The notes under the pieces were generated by a model. That model made no database searches, was not told the DNA's origin, and was given only the letters and a program-made list of their open reading frames with translations. A DNA stretch of 34,610 nucleotides from Aphelidium insulamus (lineage: Eukaryota > Aphelidiomycota > Aphelidea > Aphelidiaceae): the NCBI GenBank assembly GCA_036784855.1, contig JAZDSV010000091.1:1-34610 (forward strand). The letters are read 5' to 3'. The position numbers and the translations under genes were made by a program. This document shows positions 29,072 to 34,610 of the stretch, in pieces (position 1 is the stretch's first letter; the number at the start of each line of letters is the position of its first letter).

Positions 29072-29755
29072 CGTAACAGTGGCCACTGTTAACGACACAA
29101 TACGGCAACCTGGACCTTGACCCGACCCGAACCCAAACCTGGACCCACGACGCGTGCATGTGTAAGGGACGCTGGGCACCAGGTGCTCTCTAGTCAACTT
29201 GTCCCATCTTTTGTGTGTCTGCTGCTTGTCGCTGCTCACACGGGCCTGTTACTAGGTGAGCCTGGTGTCCTGCTGTTCCTCGCCTCACACACCAGGTCTG
29301 TCGCGTCGTGGTCTCTCTCTGCTCCTGTCCTGTCTGTGCCGTGTGTCGCGCGCCTCCCCGCTCCCGCTTCTCCCGCTCTCCCTGCGCCGCGTCTCCACTC
29401 TCCCTCCCAGGTACAATAGACACTATCCCATCTTTGTGTGTCTGCTGCTTGTCGCTGCTCACACGGGCCTGTTACTAGGTCTGTCGCGTCGTGTCTCTCT
29501 CTGCTCCTGTCCTGTCTGTGCCGTGTGTCGCGCGCCTCTCCCGCTTCTCCCGCTTCTCCCGCTTCTCCCGCGCCGCGTCTCACTCTCCTCCCAGGTCTGT
29601 CGCGTCGTGTCTCTCTCTGCTCCTGTCCTGTCTGTGCCGTGTGTCGCGCGCCTCTCCCGCTTCTCCCGCTTCTCCCGCTTCTCCCGCGCCGCGTCTCACT
29701 CTCCTCCCAGGTCCGGTTACCTCACTCGAACAGCGAGCCGCCGGCCGCTGTTACA
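29072..29755 (+). repeat. 5' LTR, 684 bp
   Basis: It begins CGTAACAG (TGTAACAG in the right copy) and ends CTGTTACA, an 8-base inverted end. TAACAGTGGCCACTGTTA (29074-29091) is an 18-base perfect palindrome at the tip. A 116-bp unit occurs twice in tandem at 29478-29593 and 29594-29709, rich in CTCCCG steps. A phrase CCCATCTTTTGTGTGTCTGC recurs at about 29206 and 29428. Confidence 0.9.
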
Positions 29756-29769
29756 CAAGTTGACTCCCT

Positions 29770-30881
29770 ATGGCACCTGATCCGAACGGTTCGGCCCCTG
29801 CTAGCTCAGTGTCGAGCGTCGAGTATCAGCTGGCTCAAGTACTCAACGCTCTCAATGGGCTCACAGCACAAGTCCAGCGACAGGCGGAACTGCAACAGCA
29901 CTTGGAGTCGCGCCTCGATATGCAGCTTCCACCAGACAGCCCTACGCCTGTACTCGCCGACAACCACCAATCCTCGTGGAAGATGAAAACAAAAAATATG
30001 CAGCAGCTTCTGCGAGCCGCCATGATTGACACATTCATGGGAGAGCGCAGCGTGGTGGCTGTGCGGAAGTTCCTGTCCCAGTGTGAAGTAGGTTTTGGAG
30101 CTTTCGATGTCTCTGGCCCCGGACAACAATTGTTGGTTGCAACTTCCCGGCTGCGAGGGCCAGCTGAGGCGTGGTGGGCCACAATTGGCATTGAGTGACA
30201 CCCCAAGAACTGGCACGACTTCACCACCCTGTTCAGAGCGCAATTTAACCCGGTGGATGATGAAGATCAGGCCCGATCGAGCTTCACCAAATGAAGCGAC
30301 ATCAGTTCACCACCCTGGCCAAATACCACGAGGCGTTCCGCACCACATTGTCGCGCATTGATAACATGGCCGAAGCGGACAAACGCCTTATCTACTTGCA
30401 AGGGTTATCGGATGAACAGCAACGAGCCATCCGCCTGTACCAACCAAAGACCTATGAGGAGGCTATGGAAAGTGCGGTATTCCTAGAATCTCTTGACCGG
30501 CGCAAGCCACGGACCCTAGCCTATCAGGCCCAACGAACGGCAGCATACACACCAACACCACGTAGCGCGCTTGCTAGCAGCACGGATGGCCCACAACCAA
30601 TGGATCTCTCGGCCGTGGAAGGCCGCCGTTACCCACCAAAACTTACTGCCGAAGAGCGAGAGCGTTGCTTGCGTGAAGGCCGCTGTTTGGCATGCCGTGG
30701 GCTTGGACACTATGCAAATGACTCTGCCTGTCCATTCCACAAGAACATCAATAGAGCGACTTCGGCCTACTTGTTATATGGCAGTGATTTGAACAAGCAA
30801 GATGCTGGATTGCAGTACCAGCTGCTCCGCACATGGGACATATTGATGGCTTACCTGCACTGTTCCTGTTCACCCACATAA
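29770..30881 (+). pseudogene. Chromovirus gag, frameshifted
   Basis: The ATG at 29770 opens MAPDPNGSAP with a short coiled-coil-like N-terminus (about residues 20-50) and a capsid segment RLRGPAEAWWATIG before a TGA at 30196. Homology continues in the same and then another frame from about 30291: QFTTLAKYHEAFRTTLSRI, LQGLSDEQQRAIRLYQPKTYEEAM, the typical gag C-terminal capsid. It then gives a zinc knuckle, CLACRGLGHYANDSAC, with spacing CX2CX4HX6C instead of the usual X4. Gag builds the particle shell and binds element RNA. At least two breaks are present. Confidence 0.85.
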
Positions 30882-31313
30882 TTTCCTGGCCCGGCACTTG
30901 GCAGACCAGACCAGCTCCCAACTAGTCACCAACGGGGACCCGAGTTCTACCGCACGACTACCGACGCGGGGACACCCAACCTGTCCATGGCTCTATCACT
31001 GTCGGCTGCTCTGTAGGTAACTATGTTGCCAACCTCAGCTTCACGGTGCTGGACCTACATCGCGGCGTGGATGCAATTCTGGGCAAGGAGTGGTTCCACG
31101 CAGTGAACCCATCAGTGGACTGGAGAACCAACACCCTCACTCTGCGATACAAGGAAAAGGAAGTGTCAATGCAGGCAACGGCACCGCGGGAGCCACTACC
31201 AGATGCAGATGAGGAGGATCAGCAAGAGTGTTGCCTGATGGAGTTAGCCGAATTTAATGCTCTGGCTGCGGACACTGGCACACCTGTCTACGCATTGTTC
31301 CTGAAGGAAGCAC
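30840..31313 (+). pseudogene. Retropepsin-like aspartic protease, degenerate active site
   Basis: HNFLARHLA (about 30878) is the stretch that follows the active-site loop, but the DSGA-type loop itself is not readable in frame. After frame changes, LDLHRGVDAILGKEWFHAVNPSVDW (31049-31123) matches the second half with the ILG motif. It links gag to RT. Confidence 0.7.
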
Positions 31314-32612
31314 TTGACTCACGCACGCGAATTTGGAGTAGAGGTGGAAGGCATGAAGGAGCTATTGCTGGAGTTTGAGGATGTTTTGACCAAGCCACCG
31401 GACTCACTACCGCCTATGCGTGATGTACAGCATGAAATACCCTTGGTGCCTGATGCACGAGTGCCTACACCGCGGCTGTACCGTCTATCCTTTGCCGAGT
31501 CGGATGAACTCAAAACACAACTCGAGAAGCTTTTGTCCCGCGGATGGATCAGGCCGTCCACTAGCAGTTATGGCGCACCAGTACTCTTCGTTCAAAAGCC
31601 AAATGGGCGTGGACTGCGCCTGTGTGTCGACTACCGAGCATTAAATGACATCACCCTGAAAGACCGATATGGCATGCCGCGCGCAGATGACTGCCTGGAT
31701 CAACTGGCCGGCGCACAACTGTTTTCCAAAATGGACTTGTTTGCCGGTTTCCACCAAATCCGCATCAAACCGGAGGACGTACACAAGACCGCGTTTCGCA
31801 CTAAGTATGGACACTTTGAGTACCTGGTCATGCCTTTTGGCCTCACCTCCGGACCGGCCACATTCCAGCGCCTAATGAACCAAGTATTTCAGCCATTGCT
31901 GGATCAGGGTGTTGTGGTTTACCTGGACGATTTACTGATTTACTCCAAGACGGCTGATGAACATGTAGCAACGCTTAAGAAGGTATTCACCCTGCTACGG
32001 CAGAACCAACTATTTGCGGAACCAGAGAAGTGCGAGTTTGCCCGCTCAAGAACAAAGTTCCTAGGCCACGTCGTTTCTGCAAAGGGTCTTATGGTGGACG
32101 ATGCTAAGGTGGATATAATCCGTGACTGGCCTTCACCTAAGTCGGCAACCGAGCTCCGCTCGTTCCTTGGCCTAGCCAACTACTACCGGCGCTTCATCGG
32201 ACAATACTCACTGATTGCTGCTCCATTGACGGAGTTGACAGGTTCTGCTACAACTTGGAGGTGGACACCAGACAAGGAACAGGCATTTACGAAGTTGAAG
32301 GAACGCCTGACATCCGCGCCCGTACTACAAGCACCGGATCGTAACAAGCCATTCCACATATTTTTCGATGCCTCCACGGTCATTGCCATAGGGGCAGTAC
32401 TTTGCCAGGAGGACCAGGACGGCCGCCTGCACCCAGTGGCTTTCGAATCACGCAAGCTCATTCCAGCGGAACGATCATACCCAGTGCATGAGATTGAGTT
32501 AGCGGCACTGGTTCATGCATTGAAGAAGTGGCGACATTATCTGGATGTGGAGCGGTTCTTTGTATACACGGACAATATTTCCTCCAAACCATACACACCA
32601 ACGAGAACCTGA
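31314..32612 (+). CDS. Reverse transcriptase and RNase H domain
   Basis: An open frame of 432 residues. RT blocks in order: LSRGWIRPSTSSYGAPVLFV, LRLCVDYRALND, FSKMDLFAGFHQI, AFRTKYGHFEYLVMPFGL, the catalytic VVYLDDLLIYS (YLDD near 31919-31930) and KFLGHVVS. RNase H follows with FFDAS, the Glu in VHEIELAALVHALKKWRHYL, and VYTDN. The frame then shifts near 32580 and ends early at 32612; the RNase H end (NVVADILSK) is in the next frame. RT motifs look intact; the polyprotein is not. Confidence 0.93.
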   Translation: MTHAREFGVEVEGMKELLLEFEDVLTKPPDSLPPMRDVQHEIPLVPDARVPTPRLYRLSFAESDELKTQLEKLLSRGWIRPSTSSYGAPVLFVQKPNGRGLRLCVDYRALNDITLKDRYGMPRADDCLDQLAGAQLFSKMDLFAGFHQIRIKPEDVHKTAFRTKYGHFEYLVMPFGLTSGPATFQRLMNQVFQPLLDQGVVVYLDDLLIYSKTADEHVATLKKVFTLLRQNQLFAEPEKCEFARSRTKFLGHVVSAKGLMVDDAKVDIIRDWPSPKSATELRSFLGLANYYRRFIGQYSLIAAPLTELTGSATTWRWTPDKEQAFTKLKERLTSAPVLQAPDRNKPFHIFFDASTVIAIGAVLCQEDQDGRLHPVAFESRKLIPAERSYPVHEIELAALVHALKKWRHYLDVERFFVYTDNISSKPYTPTRT

Positions 32613-33753
32613 GCAAGCGCCAAGCGCGCTGGCTGGCCGAAATACAAAGTTATCAGTTTACCATCAAACACATACCCCGCGAGCAAAATGTTGTCGCCGA
32701 TATCCTTTCAAAGTGCCAGCATGCACCCATTGTTGTGCCAGCTACTGCAACAATTCAACGCACCTACCATGGGGATAATGCACTCCTTCTCAATGCGGTG
32801 GACCAAGAGCGTGCACAGTTGCCATTGCTGGAGCGACAAAAAGAATTCCTGACAGCAGTTAAGGCAGGTTATGTTAACGACAGACGTTGCGCCAAACTGC
32901 TGGCGGAACCACAACAACCATTTCGGGTGTGCGATGGACTCATCTACTATGATGCGGGAGACGACCCACCACGGCTGTTATTGCCTACAGCACCAGCAAT
33001 CCTTCGTCTGGTGCTCGAGGATGAGCATGACCTGGCGGGTCACCTAGGCATTGAGAAGACCTATGCCCGAGTTCGACGCCGCTACCTGTGGAACCATTTG
33101 CATCGCGATGTCAAACGACACTGTGAACAATGTCTGTCCTGTCAACGGAACAAAAGCCACAATCAGCCCCCCGCTGGTCTACTACAACCACTCCAAGTCG
33201 GATTAGACCGCTGGACAGACATAGCCATGGATGGCATCCCCAACCTACCTTGCTCAACATACGGCAATGACATGATTTGGGTAGTGACATGTCGGAAGAC
33301 CAAGGCCATTGCATTGATCCCATGTGCTACCATCGTGTCCGCTCCGCAACTCCTCCACTTGCTTCGATTACAGGTATTTGCTAAGAAGGGCTACCCACTA
33401 ACGATTGTCAAGCGACCGCGATCCCCGCATCACCTCCAAGTACTGGCAGGCATCCATGTGCGGTGGGTGATCAAGTGCTCTTGGACCACTCTGCACTTGA
33501 AAGTTGGTCCGTGTGGCAGTTGGCACCCAGTCGGAAGCTACGTCCCAAACGCTATGGACCATTCACCATTACAAAGGTGGAAGGACTTAACGTCACATTG
33601 AAGTTACCGCCCACGTTAACACGCCTACACCCGACATTCCACGTGTCCTTACTGACGCCTTACCGCCCTTCCGAGACGGATGCGGTGACTGAACTGCCAC
33701 CGGACATTGTTGATGGTCATGAAGAATTCGAAGTGGAGGCAATCTTAGGCTGA
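32582..33753 (+). pseudogene. RNase H end and integrase, core deletion
   Basis: After NVVADILSK the frame carries the integrase HHCC zinc domain (HDLAGHLGIEKT ... CEQCLSCQRNK). The DDE core starts at WTDIAMDGIPNLP with the first Asp. SDRDPR with the second Asp is present but in a different frame (33411-33428). After TSKYWQASMC the sequence jumps to VGDQVLLD (from 33466), so the third catalytic residue (Glu) and roughly 80-90 codons are missing. The GPF module KRYGPFTITKVE ... HPTFHVSLLTPY follows to 33753. Integrase cannot be active as it stands. Confidence 0.88.
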
Positions 33754-33900
33754 GCGCATCCTAAGCGCTCGGAAGCAGTACCTGAGTCAAATGGAAGGGA
33801 TATGGACCTGAGCCACAACACATACTGAACCGGTAGAGAACTTGGCGAATTGCAGGATGATGTTGGCGGACTATCAGCATGGATGCTTGCCACACTCAGT
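33720..33900 (+). pseudogene. Chromodomain remnant
   Basis: EEFEVEAIL (33723-33749) starts it. KWKGYGPE (33789-33812) and EPVENLANC (33827-33853) follow in two further frames. These are the hallmark strand and helix of chromodomains, which target chromoviruses to chromatin marks. It is broken by one stop and at least two frameshifts. Confidence 0.8.
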
Positions 33901-33975
33901 ATGACGGACACGACAGAAGTTTCAAATTTACTGCCAAATTTTTTTGAGGGGAGGAGGCTTCTGTTTTGTGGGGAG
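33754..33975 (+). promoter_or_regulatory. 3' untranslated region with polypurine tract
   Basis: GAGGGGAGGAGG (about 33947-33958) and TTTGTGGGGAG directly before the right LTR (33965-33975) are candidate plus-strand primers. The first part overlaps the decayed chromodomain. Confidence 0.6.
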
Positions 33976-34610
33976 TGTAACAGTGGCCACTGTTAACGAC
34001 ACAATCGGGCAACCTGGACCTCAGACCGGACCCAAACCCAAACCCTGGACCCCGTCTAGCGTGCATGTGTAAGGGACGCGGGCACCAGGTGCTCCTGTAG
34101 TCAACTTGTCCCATCTTTGTGTCTGCTGCTGGTCAGCTGCTCACGCGGGCATGTTTAGCTGAGGGAGCTTCGGTGTCCTGCTGTTCCCGTCTCCCACACC
34201 AGGTCTGTCGCGCGTGGCTCTCTCTCTGCTCCTGTCTTGCCAGCTGTGTCAGCACGGCTTCTGCCGCTTCCCTCCCCGCTGCTCCCGCTCTGTCTCACTC
34301 TCTCTCTCCAGGTACAATAGACACTATCCCATCTTTGTGTGTCTGCTGCTCGTCGGCTGCTCACCGGCCTGTTACTAGGTCTCCGTGCAGTCGTGTCTCT
34401 CTGCGCTGTCCTGTCTGTGCCGTGTGTCGCGCGCTTCTCCCGCTTCTCCCGCTTCTCCCGCGCCGCGTCTCACTCTCCTCCCAGGTCTGTCGCGTCGTGT
34501 CTCTCTCTGCTCCTGTCCTGTCTGTGCCGTGTGTCGCGCGCCTCTCCCGCTTCTCCCGCTTCTCCCGCTCGCGCCGCGTCTCACTCTCCTCCCAGGTCCG
34601 GTTACCTCAC
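33976..34610 (+). repeat. 3' LTR, cut by window edge
   Basis: It starts TGTAACAGTGGCCACTGTTAAC and follows the left LTR with many differences. The 116-bp-type unit is present as one diverged copy near 34378 and one good copy from about 34484. About 30 more bases would complete it. Confidence 0.92.

Larger units (their letters stand above)
29072..34610 (+). mobile_element. Ty3/gypsy chromovirus, decayed, right LTR cut by window end
   Basis: The order is LTR, gag, protease, reverse transcriptase, RNase H, integrase, chromodomain, purine tract, LTR. Integrase placed after RT marks Ty3/gypsy, and the C-terminal chromodomain marks a chromovirus. Coding parts are in several frames. The two LTRs differ by many substitutions and indels, so the copy is not young. 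The target duplication cannot be checked because the right end is outside the window. Confidence 0.93.

Noticed and set aside
29770-29785. ATGGCACCTGATCCG read as a tRNA primer-binding site (TGGCACCTGATCCG)
   Set aside because: It lies 15 bases after the LTR end and overlaps the gag start codon; no tRNA match could be checked, so it is not annotated.
29117-29986. Several plus-strand frames of 90-182 residues and minus-strand partners
   Set aside because: They arise from the CTCCCG-rich 116-bp repeats of the LTR and have no recognisable domain.
1-34610. CRISPR arrays, rRNA or tRNA genes
   Set aside because: No regular spacer-repeat pattern, rRNA-like conserved stretch or convincing cloverleaf was seen; tRNA absence was judged by eye only.
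1-34610. All frameshifts explained as sequencing error
   Set aside because: Frames of 1041, 648 and 432 residues are unbroken while breaks cluster in repeats and duplicates, which fits real decay; some single-base errors remain possible.

Overview
This is a repeat-rich stretch of a eukaryotic nuclear genome. The evidence is short GT-AG introns of about 35-200 bp (mostly 35-70), a Ty3/gypsy chromovirus, a second LTR element, a Mutator-like transposase, a locally duplicated ankyrin family, and no bacterial operon structure. A possible FBF1-like centriole/cilium gene would suit a flagellated organism. Crinkler-type nuclease and secreted calpain-like genes would suit a fungus-like or parasitic protist. 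Neither point identifies a species.

Layout. 1-690 is a TG/TATG microsatellite with a second, weaker tract. 918-1585 (-) is a two-exon PEBP gene. 1900-3516 (-) is a broken PD-(D/E)XK (Crinkler-like) gene. 3541-4406 (+) is a scrambled ankyrin fragment. 4480-6589 (+) is a frameshifted MULE transposase with a SWIM zinc finger. 7115-9061 (-) is an intact secreted calpain-like protein with a 41-bp-arm hairpin just upstream. 9361-11936 (+) holds an ankyrin tail fragment and a decayed ankyrin gene. 12831-13393 is a partial copy of the PEBP locus. 13726-17637 is an LTR element with a candidate 5-bp target duplication and no recognisable reverse transcriptase. 17864-20192 (+) is a four-exon coiled-coil gene. 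20659-21651 (+) is the best preserved ankyrin gene.

22947-29064 is the most unusual block. It holds a Gln-rich small reading frame (-), a multi-exon gene ending in a DEDD exonuclease-like domain, two matching short hairpins, a 68-residue protein with six Cys pairs, and an intronless 1041-residue protein. That protein carries a protein-primed-type family B DNA polymerase followed by a superfamily 1 helicase. It looks like the replication module of an integrated virus-like or plasmid-like element. It is cut at its 3' end inside the helicase, where a templated scrap of its own sequence is followed directly by an LTR.

29072-34610 is a chromovirus: LTR, gag, protease, RT, RNase H, integrase, chromodomain, and a second LTR cut by the window edge. 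Gag, protease, RNase H, integrase and chromodomain all carry frameshifts or deletions. Most genes here are therefore relics. Only the PEBP, calpain-like, coiled-coil, Cys-rich and polymerase-helicase frames look readable, the last lacking its C-terminus.
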